Assembly (NCBI GenBank): GCA_030629485.1
Contig: DAOVOW010000065.1
Span: 1 to 8,453 of the forward strand
Source of the DNA: a bacterium
GTDB taxonomy: Bacteria > Zixibacteria > MSB-5A5 > GN15 > FEB-12
Direction: 5' to 3'
DNA: 8,453 nucleotides
Shown: positions 1 through 6,812 of the stretch, piece after piece
Layout: each line of letters begins with the position of its first letter
How positions within the stretch are numbered: position 1 is the first letter of the stretch
The notes under the pieces: generated by a model
Database searches by the model: none
The model's input: only the letters and a program-made list of their open reading frames with translations
What the model was told of the DNA's origin: nothing
Translations under genes and position numbers: made by a program

Positions 1-333
1 ACTATCGAGATAGTCAAACCGTTGGCCGAGCGATCCGAGAAGCTGTTGGACTCACTCGGTTACGACAACATCACCGTCAGGTGTGGCGACGGTTACGCCG
101 GCTGGGAGGAGCAGGCGCCGTTTGATGCTATCATTGTCACTTGCGCGCCGTCGGAGATCCCGCAACCGCTGCTGGAGCAATTGGCTGACAGCGGACGAAT
201 GGTCGTGCCGGTTGGCGACTTCTGGCAGAAGTTGCTGTTGATAGAGAGAGTTGGTGATGAGATTCGCCGCACAAACGTGATACCGGTCAGGTTCGTACCG
301 ATGACAGGTGAGGGGGTCAAGAGTCAGAAATAG
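1..333 (+). CDS. pcm: Protein-L-isoaspartate O-methyltransferase, C-terminal part (5' end outside window)
   Basis: Open from the first base in frame 1 to a TAG at 331-333, giving 110 residues. This is about the C-terminal half of a PCMT, which is usually a little over 200 aa. Family motifs appear in the expected order: TIEIVKPLAE near the start (the acidic residue after motif I that contacts the SAM ribose), GDGYAGW, then PFDAIIVTCAP and IPQPLLEQL, GRMVVPVG, and a C-terminal RFVPMTGE. The enzyme methylates L-isoaspartyl residues from SAM to start repair of age-damaged proteins, normally in the cytoplasm. The family usually has Ala-Ala where this protein has Cys-Ala (VTCAP), a mild variation. 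The gene converges on cheW; no terminator with a T-run on this strand is seen. The identification is firm; the true start is not in the window. Confidence 0.93.
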   Translation, partial: TIEIVKPLAERSEKLLDSLGYDNITVRCGDGYAGWEEQAPFDAIIVTCAPSEIPQPLLEQLADSGRMVVPVGDFWQKLLLIERVGDEIRRTNVIPVRFVPMTGEGVKSQK

Positions 334-372
334 GATCGCCTGACCCGCATCTTCATTGACAACTTAGCGCAC

Positions 373-405
373 ACAAAAAAAGACCGGCGGTGGCTCGCCG
401 GTCTT
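373..405 (-). terminator. Rho-independent terminator of cheW
   Basis: A perfect 9-bp stem (381-389 with 396-404, AGACCGGCG/CGCCGGTCT) closes a 6-nt loop. Read on the minus strand, the stem is followed by a run of seven T residues (complement of the A-run at 375-381). It begins about 33 nt after the cheW stop. The plus-strand side lacks a T-run, so it serves cheW rather than pcm. Confidence 0.88.
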
Positions 406-437
406 GATCACGATTCGCTAACGAAGTAATTAGGAAT

Positions 438-944
438 CTAACTTGTAACTCCCGACATCTCGTTGACGTCGATTACCTTTGACAGATCGAGGAAGATCAA
501 CAACCGATCCTCAAGCTTAGCCACACCCTTGATATACTCGGAGTTGATACTGGCCACAATCTCGGGCGGCGGCTCGATGGTGTTCGCCGGCAGGCGCAAC
601 ACTTCGGAAACCGAGTCGACCACCATCCCCATAATGTTGCCGCTGATATCAACGACGACAATGCGAGTGTTCTTGTCGTACTCCTTTTCCTCCATGTTGA
701 AGCGCTTGCGCAGATCGACAATGGGGATCACCTTGCCACGCAGATTGATAACGCCTTCGACATAGGGTGGCGCCTGCGGGACGCGAGTGATCTCGACCAT
801 CCGGTTGATCTCCTGTACTTTCAGGATATCGACCCCGAACTCCTCCGAACCGATGTTGAATGAAACAAGTTGAAGAAGCTCTCCGGCCTGTCCGGCCTGT
901 CCGGCAAAGGCGCCATCGGTTTTTTCCAGGACCTTAGAATCCAT
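438..944 (-). CDS. cheW: CheW-family chemotaxis coupling protein
   Basis: 168 aa. After a short, probably flexible N-terminus (about residues 1-22), a single CheW domain covers residues 23-160. Family hallmarks are the opening strand LLQLVSFNIGSEEFGVDI, the segment INRMVEITRVPQAPPYVEGV, and GVINLRGKVIPIVDLRKRF at 64-82, whose NLRG arginine (R69) matches the CheW residue important for CheA/receptor binding. CheW couples the histidine kinase CheA to methyl-accepting receptors at the inner membrane. The ATG at 942-944 is preceded by AAAGGA on the minus strand with a 6-7 nt spacing, which supports this start. No cheA, receptor or other chemotaxis gene is visible nearby, so it is an orphan within this window. 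The N-terminus holds a small tandem repeat (AGQAGQAG). Confidence 0.93.
   Translation of the reverse strand: MDSKVLEKTDGAFAGQAGQAGELLQLVSFNIGSEEFGVDILKVQEINRMVEITRVPQAPPYVEGVINLRGKVIPIVDLRKRFNMEEKEYDKNTRIVVVDISGNIMGMVVDSVSEVLRLPANTIEPPPEIVASINSEYIKGVAKLEDRLLIFLDLSKVIDVNEMSGVTS
882..905. repeat. Short 9-bp tandem repeat in the 5' coding end of cheW
   Basis: TCCGGCCTG occurs twice in tandem (882-890, 891-899), followed by a third copy's first six bases (900-905). On the coding strand it encodes a reiterated Ala-Gly-Gln linker. The unit is a multiple of three, so copy-number change would lengthen or shorten the linker without a frameshift. Confidence 0.7.
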
Positions 945-1342
945 AACACGTCCTTTTCAGTGTATTATTATTATGCCCTTATTTTCGGCGGTAATTATCC
1001 AAACCTTAGTCGATTTGCCCGACGGTCTGAGGTTGCAACGGCCATCCTGTTCTCCCACCCTTTGTTCCCCTCCAAAATACAGTCCTAACTCGTGACAAAA
1101 ATCGAGCCCTTCATTTGCTATCGGATCGGTCCCGCCAAAACTTTACCGGTTCATTGGCCACAACCCCTCCTATGGATTCAGGTAACCCCAAAGTGCTCAA
1201 ATTGCGGACAGACAAACAGTGGCGTCATTACTGCAGGTTTCGCCGACACAGGTCATGGCCTTATCTTACAGGGCAATCGACCAACTTGGTGAAGCCGGCC
1301 TGTCGAGCATCCCGAGAGTCCGGTAGCCGGGGTCGCCAGAAT
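945..1342. other. Gene-free stretch between cheW and the DUF72 gene
   Basis: About 400 bases lie between the cheW start and the end of the DUF72 gene. The part next to cheW must hold its promoter. An AT-rich run on the minus strand (complement of 963-974, reading as repeated TAA/ATA) could supply a -10 element, but I found no matching -35. Short plus-strand ORFs here show no recognisable motif and no ribosome binding site. No tRNA or clear terminator is seen downstream of the DUF72 gene. Confidence 0.5.
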
Positions 1343-2098
1343 CTACTCGTTGAGAAGTTCAATCATCCGTCGAGCCGTACTTGGTGCATGGCCCGAATAA
1401 TGGTTGTTGAAGAAGGCAAATAGGTCCTGCCCATCAGCGGTCAACCGACCGATGACGTCCCGCCACCAGCACAGGTCTTCTTCACGGTCGATGCGGAGAT
1501 AGCTGAAGTCGTCTGGTATCTTCTTGCGATCGCCGAGAAATCTCAAATAGTGAAAATCGGCGGTGGTAATCTCATGGCGGGGCATCCACGGATGGTCGAT
1601 CAGAACCAGGGCGATATTGTTGCTGGTCAGCAACTCGAACAGTTCCGGTTGTTTCAACCAGATCTTGTTGCGTAGTTCCACCGCGATACGAAGATCACTC
1701 GGCATAGCCTCAACCAGCCGTCGCAGGGTCACAAACTCGACCGGTTTGAAACTGTACGGGAACTGCAAGAGGAGCGGACCCAGATGATCATCGAACCCTC
1801 TCATAATCTCAATGAATGCAGCCGCGCTGTCGAGCCGCTGTGGCAGGTCACCCTCGTGGGTCACTGTCCGGGGGAATTTGGCCGTGAAGACAAACTGTTC
1901 GCGGCCCTGGGCAGCCCACCTCTTGACGGTGGCGGCTGAGGGAATCTGATAAAACGTCGCATCTATCTCCACGGTGGAAAAAACCGAGGAATAGAACGTC
2001 AGGAAGTCAGCTACCGGACAGAACTGTGGATAGAAATTCCCCAGCCAATCCTTGTAGCTGAAACCGGCTGTTCCGATCCTGATCCGACCTTTGCTCAT
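1343..2098 (-). CDS. DUF72 (YecE-like) TIM-barrel protein
   Basis: 251 aa from the chosen start. The sequence has the DUF72 signature series: RIGTAGFSYKDWLGNFYP at about 5-24, FSTVEIDATFYQIPS (40-54), PRTVTHE (76-82), LLLQFP (109-114), VELRNKIW (140-147), YLRFLGDR (184-191) and the C-terminal FFNNHYSGHAPSTA (229-242). The family is predicted to fold as a TIM barrel; its biochemical role is not established, so no function is assigned. An upstream in-frame ATG would start the protein at 2164 with 22 extra residues. I prefer 2098 because family members begin just before the IRIGTSGFSY-type strand and the extra residues look unlike the family. Neither start has a strong Shine-Dalgarno sequence. 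The gene diverges from the M29 aminopeptidase. Confidence 0.88.
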   Translation of the reverse strand: MSKGRIRIGTAGFSYKDWLGNFYPQFCPVADFLTFYSSVFSTVEIDATFYQIPSAATVKRWAAQGREQFVFTAKFPRTVTHEGDLPQRLDSAAAFIEIMRGFDDHLGPLLLQFPYSFKPVEFVTLRRLVEAMPSDLRIAVELRNKIWLKQPELFELLTSNNIALVLIDHPWMPRHEITTADFHYLRFLGDRKKIPDDFSYLRIDREEDLCWWRDVIGRLTADGQDLFAFFNNHYSGHAPSTARRMIELLNE

Positions 2099-2177
2099 GG
2101 TAATCCAGTAACAGTCAAAGGGGCTTTTGGTTCTGGTTTGTGAGTTGTCAGCGCCAATTATCATTTGGCTAGCGGTA

Positions 2178-2206
2178 TTGCATCAAGCAGCATTATGTTG
2201 TATTTT
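2178..2206 (+). promoter_or_regulatory. Possible promoter of the aminopeptidase gene
   Basis: TTGCAT (2178-2183) and TATTTT (2201-2206) are separated by exactly 17 bases. They match sigma70 boxes only 3/6 and 4/6. A start site would fall near 2213, giving a leader of about 29 nt that contains the good ribosome site AAAGGGA (about 2229-2235). This is a weak match, named mainly because position and spacing fit. Confidence 0.25.
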
Positions 2207-2220
2207 CGGAACCAAAATAC
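2200..2220. promoter_or_regulatory. Perfect inverted repeat in the DUF72/aminopeptidase divergent region
   Basis: GTATTTT (2200-2206) is the exact reverse complement of AAAATAC (2214-2220), with 7 bases between. It lies 21 bases before the aminopeptidase ATG and overlaps the possible -10 box, a position expected for a repressor operator. It could alternatively form a weak AT-rich hairpin in the leader. Confidence 0.4.
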
Positions 2221-2241
2221 TGACGCCGAAAGGGAATAGAA

Positions 2242-3381
2242 ATGAAGGACAAACGCAACGAAATCCTGGCCCGACAACTGTTGGAGTACTCGGTGAAGAT
2301 TCAGCCGGGTGAAGTACTGTACCTTGAGATCAAAGGCAAAGAGACGCTGGAGTTGGGTAAGCAGATTATCCGACTGGCCACCGAGAAAGGTGCGGTGCCG
2401 TTTTGGTATTATAATGACGAATCGCTCATACGTCAGTGGGTCGCTCATGCGGGTGATGATCAGTTCAGGAAGCAGGCGGAACTGCACCTGGAGTTGATGA
2501 CGCGGGCTGATGCTTATATCGGTTTGCGCGGGTCCGACAATCCGTTTGACCTGGCCGATATCGATCGGACCCAGTTGGAGAAAAACAACAAGCTGTTTTA
2601 CAAGCCGGTGCATCTCGAAGAACGAGTCAAACGCACTCGCTGGGTCGTGCTTCGTTATCCCAATAACGCCATGGCTCAGTTGGCTGAAACGTCGCAGGAG
2701 AAATTTGAGGATTTCTATTTCGAGGTCTGCTGCGCCGATTATGCCAAGATGTCCAAAGCCCAGGATAAGCTGGCTGCCCTGATTGATGCCACCGACAAGG
2801 TGCACCTGAAGGCCCCCGGCACCGACCTGACCTTCTCCATCAAAGGCATCCCCTACGAGAAGTGTGACGGCCTGCGCAACATTCCGGATGGTGAAGTCTA
2901 CACTGCGCCGGTGCGGGATTCTATTAACGGTATTATCACGTACAACACTCCCTCACTCTACCAGGGCTTCGTGTACAATGACATCTCCTTCACCTTTGAG
3001 AACGGTAAGATCATCAAGGCGACCTGTTCCGGCGACAATGAAAAGCTCAACAAGATCCTGGACACCGATGAGGGCGCCCGGTACATCGGCGAATTTGCCA
3101 TCGGTGTCAACCCTTTCATCCAGCATCCGATGAAGGATACCCTCTTTGACGAGAAGATCGCCGGCTCCATCCATCTCACGCCAGGGCAGTGCTATGACGA
3201 AGCTCCCAACGGCAACCAGTCGACGATCCACTGGGACCTGGTGTTGATTCAACGCACCGACTACGGCGGCGGCGAACTGTACTTCGACGACAAACTCGTC
3301 CGCAAGGACGGCGTGTTCACCGACGCCGACATGGAGAAAGCGTTCTCAGCTGAGAACCTGCGCTCCAAGGCATTGGCGTAA
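2242..3381 (+). CDS. M29-family (thermophilic AmpS/PepS-type) metalloaminopeptidase
   Basis: 379 aa, close to the usual family length. It opens with the typical RNEILARQLLEYSVKIQPGEVLYLEI. The C-terminal part carries the metal-site pattern: E218 in PDGEVYTAP, E284 in GEFAIGVNP, H311 in AGSIHLTPG, and H330 and D332 in the STIHWDLV motif. The 66-residue spacing of the two glutamates and the H-x-D pair agree with the known dinuclear metal centre of M29 enzymes. These enzymes remove N-terminal amino acids from peptides in the cytoplasm. The ATG at 2242 is preceded by AAAGGGA with a 6-7 nt gap. No signal peptide is seen. The gene is monocistronic in this window and has no obvious hairpin terminator behind it. 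Substrate preference cannot be read from the sequence. Confidence 0.92.
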   Translation: MKDKRNEILARQLLEYSVKIQPGEVLYLEIKGKETLELGKQIIRLATEKGAVPFWYYNDESLIRQWVAHAGDDQFRKQAELHLELMTRADAYIGLRGSDNPFDLADIDRTQLEKNNKLFYKPVHLEERVKRTRWVVLRYPNNAMAQLAETSQEKFEDFYFEVCCADYAKMSKAQDKLAALIDATDKVHLKAPGTDLTFSIKGIPYEKCDGLRNIPDGEVYTAPVRDSINGIITYNTPSLYQGFVYNDISFTFENGKIIKATCSGDNEKLNKILDTDEGARYIGEFAIGVNPFIQHPMKDTLFDEKIAGSIHLTPGQCYDEAPNGNQSTIHWDLVLIQRTDYGGGELYFDDKLVRKDGVFTDADMEKAFSAENLRSKALA

Positions 3382-3459
3382 TGGTGGTGCTGTAAACACA
3401 CTGAGGCGTATCGAAAGAAGGGCCTTATTGATATCGTCAAGTCGATCTACGGAGACGTT

Positions 3460-3603
3460 ATGGACATAATCAAGTTTGCGATGCAGATGGAACTCGACCG
3501 ATCAGAGCCAGCATCTACGACCGTTATCGAACGTCTCCCAAGGAGGTTGTCTCAAAAGTGCGTGTTCCGGCAGGTCTTGCGGTTGCCGAAGGCAAGCGTG
3601 TGA
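3460..3603 (+). pseudogene. Possible remnant of a ferritin/rubrerythrin-type gene, cut off by a repeat element
   Basis: A 47-codon ORF begins at an ATG (3460) preceded by GGAGA with a 4-5 nt gap, a good ribosome site. Its first 13 residues, MDIIKFAMQMELD, strongly recall the N-terminal helix of ferritin-like/rubrerythrin proteins (IIKFA-x-x-ME-x-D). After that the resemblance stops. From about codon 28 the reading frame consists of the inverted-repeat element and ends at a TGA inside its first hairpin. I read this as the truncated 5' end of a gene. The match is only 13 residues, so it could be chance or a short unrelated peptide gene. Confidence 0.33.
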
Positions 3604-3716
3604 CCTGCCGGTTGATAGTCCTACTGTACAACAATGGCTTATGAGTAATCGTCGGGTCACACCCTCGACTTCGTCGAGTCCAAGACCCAACGAAACGATC
3701 TTCTGAGACAGCCTCC
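3542..3716. repeat. 175-bp element with terminal inverted repeats and two internal hairpins
   Basis: The left end GGAGGTTGTCTCAAAA (3542-3557) and the reverse complement of the right end (3701-3716) agree at 14 of 16 bases. Inside are two hairpins. The first has 10-bp perfect arms, CCGGCAGGTC (3567-3576) and GACCTGCCGG (3602-3611), continued inside by TTGC/GCAA (3577-3580, 3592-3595). The second has a perfect 6-bp stem CTCGAC/GTCGAG with a TTC loop (3664-3678), enclosed by GGGTC/GACCC (3654-3658, 3684-3688). No target-site duplication is visible. A MITE-like non-autonomous element, a dispersed intergenic repeat or a structured RNA would all fit. Confidence 0.6.
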
Positions 3717-3755
3717 AAGCCTTGTGATCCAGGTCGTACATGCACCGCTGCAAAC

Positions 3756-4202
3756 TCAAATGGAGTCAGACGTATCTCTCTCGGTTTCGACTTTGCCCGG
3801 TTCAAACCGTTTCAGCAACCACTGATCGTGTTCGTAGACATACGTCAGGATCAGCGGCCGGTCTCTGGTATGACTGCTGTCCATGATGAAGCAGTCGATC
3901 CGCGCATTGTCATTGGTGTAAGTGATTTCACCCACCGCGAACTGCCGGAATACATAACCGCCATCCGGGCCGTAAGCGAACTGTAGGAGCGAATCGGAAT
4001 TCTGGTCATTGTCGAGAATCTGAACCGACAACAGTGAATCGATAGCCGCCCGGTTCAGAGTTTTGACGGCCTCTTGCAAGCTGAATAGCCTCGCTTTCAG
4101 TAGCGGGATATGATTCCGAGCCGGCGGTTTCTTCTCAGCGCAACTCCCCAGAGTCAAGAGGGCGGCCAGCAGTCCTGTTAGATAGGCTCGTGAGGTCCTC
4201 AT
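3756..4202 (-). CDS. Small predicted lipoprotein, function unknown
   Basis: 148 aa. An N-terminal signal peptide (basic MRTSR, then a hydrophobic stretch) ends in the lipobox LGSC with the lipidated cysteine at residue 21, so it should be a membrane-anchored lipoprotein facing the periplasm or cell surface. The mature part is about 127 residues. Its C-terminal segment has alternating strands (RIDCFIMDSS, RPLILTYVYEHDQWLLKRFEPG) reminiscent of small cone-shaped NTF2-like or DUF4878-type domains, but I cannot assign a family. Its ATG overlaps the stop of the upstream 471-aa lipoprotein by four bases (ATGA), and the coding strand just before it reads GAGGACGAGG, so translation is probably coupled. 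No terminator is visible after the stop. Confidence 0.82.
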   Translation of the reverse strand: MRTSRAYLTGLLAALLTLGSCAEKKPPARNHIPLLKARLFSLQEAVKTLNRAAIDSLLSVQILDNDQNSDSLLQFAYGPDGGYVFRQFAVGEITYTNDNARIDCFIMDSSHTRDRPLILTYVYEHDQWLLKRFEPGKVETERDTSDSI

Positions 4203-5614
4203 CCTCGTCCTCTTTTTCTGCCCCGGTATGGTTCGAACTTGAACTGGCCGTTACCGCGCCGTTCGATGATGCCTTGCTCATGCAACTTAACCAGCGTGCG
4301 GCTGGCTACCAGGTTCCAGAACCAGTAACGCATTCCGTAGGAGGCTTTCTCTCGCCCGTAGCTCTGCGCCAACGCCTTCAGGTCGAAGTATGTGCGCACC
4401 AGCAGCGAATCGGTGTCACCGGCCAGGGCGGCCAGGGCCGTACGTACGACCGTTGTGTCGATCATAAATGTCTCCTGGCGAAAACCATCGCCGTAGGTCC
4501 AGCGAGGTTTCTTCTTCTGCTGTCCCTTAAGAATGAAATCCTCCGCGCATTCGATCTCCGGCAGACTGTCGCCGAACAGAATACTGAAGTGACGCTTGCC
4601 CTGAAACAGAGCGTAGAAGCACGTGCCGTTGAAGTAGGCGCCACCCTGCACAGCGTACATGTAGTTCGGAATGCGGGCGTTACAAATATCGGTGGCGTCA
4701 TAGATCAACAGAGGCGCCGAACGCGTGATGAACTTCTGACCCAGATCCCACCACAGGAGCAGAGCCGACACGACCGGGTACGGATGATACAAGATCGAAC
4801 CGCCGTCAAGGAAGGCGTTGCTGTCGCGGGGCACACTACCCGCCGCAACCAGGCGCTCCAAGACGCGACGATAGTCCCGAAGATTGTTCTTAATGGTTAT
4901 GACCAGGCTGTCGGAAACATCTTCGGCCATCTGTTTGGCCTGCTCCGCCTCGGGGACAGATATGACGGGTAACCGCAACTGCGTCTGACCATCGACATCT
5001 TTGACATAGCCCTTGGACAACATCGATTCGTACATCTCCTGGATGTAGGCTGTATCAGCCGATGTCATTCCGGCAATTTCCTGGACACTTTTCCCCTCGT
5101 TCAATAGCACCAGCATGAGACGGGACAGTTGGTTATCGAAATCAGGATGTTCGTTCACCCTCGGGGGCATGGTGACTTCGATCTCAAGATACGGTTGAAT
5201 GCTCTCAGGAGGGTGGAAGTTGATCATGAAATTGTCTTCGAAAACCTTCTGGTTCGGCAATATGATATCAAGAGTATCGACCACGTCGTACACAGTAATG
5301 CGACCGTTTGCTACACCATAGTTGCCCGGTATGTACAATCTGGCTTTGATTGTTTCCGACGATTCCGGAGGCAGTATGACGTGCCATATCGCCCGTCGAT
5401 TCGGCGTCAGGTACGACCCGCTGAACTGTATCTCGGTTTCGACCGTCAGGAACTTCAGGTCTGATGTTTTATTGGTTACCTCAAACACTACCTGGCGGTT
5501 CCCCCATCGCAAGTCCCGCTCAATATCCCCTACGATGATGTCGGGACCCTGGGCACAAGCGCTCAGTGTCAGAATTACCATGGCAACAACCAAAAGCTGC
5601 ACGGGCTTGATCAT
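4199..5614 (-). CDS. Predicted lipoprotein of unknown family with winged-helix-like segments
   Basis: 471 aa. A signal peptide ends in LSAC with the lipobox cysteine at residue 20, predicting export and lipid anchoring. Residues about 25-150 look like a beta-sandwich (alternating strands such as QVVFEVTNKT, AIWHVILPPESSETIKARLYIPG). Residues about 160-217 read like a winged helix: LMLVLLNEGKSVQEI, then TSADTAYIQEMYESMLSKGYV, then a hairpin. Residues 425-463 (TLVKLHEQGIIERRGNGQFKF) look like a second recognition helix and wing. A long mixed middle region and a basic RGRKRGRG tail complete it. I do not recognise the family. The ATG lies directly after the rlmN stop (TAGATG), with AAGGAGAGAA just inside the rlmN end as ribosome site, so it is expressed with rlmN and the downstream small lipoprotein. 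Confidence 0.85.
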   Translation of the reverse strand: MIKPVQLLVVAMVILTLSACAQGPDIIVGDIERDLRWGNRQVVFEVTNKTSDLKFLTVETEIQFSGSYLTPNRRAIWHVILPPESSETIKARLYIPGNYGVANGRITVYDVVDTLDIILPNQKVFEDNFMINFHPPESIQPYLEIEVTMPPRVNEHPDFDNQLSRLMLVLLNEGKSVQEIAGMTSADTAYIQEMYESMLSKGYVKDVDGQTQLRLPVISVPEAEQAKQMAEDVSDSLVITIKNNLRDYRRVLERLVAAGSVPRDSNAFLDGGSILYHPYPVVSALLLWWDLGQKFITRSAPLLIYDATDICNARIPNYMYAVQGGAYFNGTCFYALFQGKRHFSILFGDSLPEIECAEDFILKGQQKKKPRWTYGDGFRQETFMIDTTVVRTALAALAGDTDSLLVRTYFDLKALAQSYGREKASYGMRYWFWNLVASRTLVKLHEQGIIERRGNGQFKFEPYRGRKRGRG

Positions 5615-6664
5615 CTATTCTCTCCTTGTCACCTTTGCGCCGCCGGCCAATTGTCCGCAGGCCGCACCGATATCGACGCCGCGACTTTTTCGAACCGTTA
5701 CCGCCGGCACGTGTGGGTATAGCTGCCGAGCGAACCAATCCAGCTTCTCCGGGGAGGGACGATCGAACGGCAGATTATTCACAGGATTATAAGCCAACAG
5801 ATTTATTTTACAAGGAATTCCTTGCACCAGCCGGCTGAACGCCCTGACATCCTCGAGACTATCGTTGAACCCGGCGAACAGCGCATACTCGAACGTTACC
5901 CTCGTCTTCGTCCGGGAGGTGTAGTATTTCAATGCCGTCATAAGCTCGTTCAGTGGATATTTCCGACTGAGCGGCATGATCTTGATGCGTTTCTCCTGAG
6001 TCGCGGCATTCAATGACACAGCCAGTCGCGCTTTGCAACCGCTGTCGGCCAGTTGCTCTATAGCGGGGATGATTCCGGCCGTGGAGATGGTCACTTTCTT
6101 TGCGGCGTGCGACATCCCGGCGCCGTCGGACAAAATCGAAATAGCTGTCAAGACGTTGTCCAGATTCAAAAGCGGTTCGCCCATCCCCATGAATACAACG
6201 TTGGTAAAAACGTCATCTCCGTGCTGGTCGCGTAAGTGGATCAACTGCCCGAGAATCTCCCCTACGCTTAAATCACGTTCATAGCCGAGTATGCCGGTGG
6301 CGCAGAAGCGGCAACCCAGGGCGCAACCGACCTGCGATGAAACGCAGACAGTACACCGTCCGGACTCAGCATCCGGAATCACGACCGTCTCAACACACAA
6401 ACCGTCGTCAAGTTCAAACAAGAACTTCCGAGTACCGTCTGACGACTCGGCTACATCTTTCACTGCCGGTGTCTCAAAAACAAATTTCTCAGCCAGACGG
6501 TCGCGGGTAGGGCGCGAAAGGTCCGTCATCAGTTCGAAATCGTACTGCCTGATTTTGTAGAGCCATTTGAACAACTGTCGACCGCGGTATGGCTTCTCCC
6601 CCAGGTCGATCATGATCTGTTCCATCTGAGCGGAAGTGTAGCCTATTAGGTTTTGCTTCGTCAT
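5615..6664 (-). CDS. rlmN: Dual-specificity 23S rRNA/tRNA adenine-C2 methyltransferase RlmN (radical SAM)
   Basis: 349 aa from the chosen start, a normal RlmN length. The radical-SAM cluster motif CxxxCxxC is C114, C118 and C121 (GCALGCRFC). The conserved resolving-type cysteine C107 precedes it by seven residues, as in E. coli, and the methyl-accepting cysteine is C336 in RGVDIGAACGQL. E92 (VETVVIP) matches the conserved glutamate. Other signatures are FMGMGEPLLN (158-167), STAGIIPAI (194-202), LAVSLNA and INLLAYNPV. The enzyme methylates C2 of A2503 in 23S rRNA and A37 in some tRNAs. The open frame extends 47 codons upstream (to 6805), but that extension is an Arg/Cys/Pro-rich stretch unlike the family, so ATG 6662-6664 is preferred. 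There is no Shine-Dalgarno sequence there; a possible promoter lies immediately upstream. It is the first gene of a three-gene operon. Confidence 0.95.
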   Translation of the reverse strand: MTKQNLIGYTSAQMEQIMIDLGEKPYRGRQLFKWLYKIRQYDFELMTDLSRPTRDRLAEKFVFETPAVKDVAESSDGTRKFLFELDDGLCVETVVIPDAESGRCTVCVSSQVGCALGCRFCATGILGYERDLSVGEILGQLIHLRDQHGDDVFTNVVFMGMGEPLLNLDNVLTAISILSDGAGMSHAAKKVTISTAGIIPAIEQLADSGCKARLAVSLNAATQEKRIKIMPLSRKYPLNELMTALKYYTSRTKTRVTFEYALFAGFNDSLEDVRAFSRLVQGIPCKINLLAYNPVNNLPFDRPSPEKLDWFARQLYPHVPAVTVRKSRGVDIGAACGQLAGGAKVTRRE

Positions 6665-6672
6665 GGGGATGG

Positions 6673-6700
6673 AATTTAAGACACGACAGGGGTTTTTCAA
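6673..6700 (-). promoter_or_regulatory. Possible rlmN promoter giving a leaderless transcript
   Basis: On the minus strand, TTGAAA (6700-6695; 5/6 match) and TAAATT (6678-6673; 4/6 match) are 16 bases apart. Only 8 bases separate the -10 box from the rlmN ATG at 6664, so transcription would start within a few bases of the start codon. That would fit the absence of a ribosome binding site. Confidence 0.35.
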
Positions 6701-6812
6701 ACAGGTTTGTGGGCGAGCCCGCACCTTCTGTTCCCGCATGATCTTCGGATCGCGCGGCTGCTTGCGGCCGAATCTGAAGATCCGTCCGCCACAAGTATTC
6801 CTCATTGAGTCA

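Larger units (their letters stand above)
3382..3755. other. Stretch without an intact gene between aminopeptidase and lipoprotein operon
   Basis: This 374-base interval lies between the ends of two convergent units. It holds a short ORF that may be a gene remnant (3460-3603) and a highly structured element (3542-3716); both are listed separately. ORFs on either strand through the structured element change frame freely and show no family motifs. Confidence 0.6.

Noticed and set aside
381..404. Hairpin as terminator of pcm
   Set aside because: The plus-strand side is followed by GATCACG, not a T-run. The T-run is on the minus strand, so it terminates cheW.
1092..1423. Two overlapping plus-strand open frames of 66 and 102 codons
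   Set aside because: No ribosome site, no motif, unusual composition, and the longer one runs into the antisense side of the DUF72 gene.
2161..2805. 214-codon minus-strand open frame
   Set aside because: Antisense to the M29 aminopeptidase, with no family motif. It is a shadow of the real gene's codon use.
3476..3805. Three short open frames on both strands
   Set aside because: They cross the inverted repeats and hairpins of the structured element and have no protein-like pattern; open frames in all directions are a by-product of the repeat.
4190..4972. 260-codon plus-strand open frame
   Set aside because: It lies wholly antisense to the lipoprotein operon, whose genes have signal peptides, lipoboxes and coupled starts. 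The frame has no ribosome site and no recognisable motif.
6665..6805. 47-codon N-terminal extension of RlmN
   Set aside because: The residues are rich in Arg, Cys and Pro and unlike the family; starting at 6664 gives the normal RlmN length and N-terminus.
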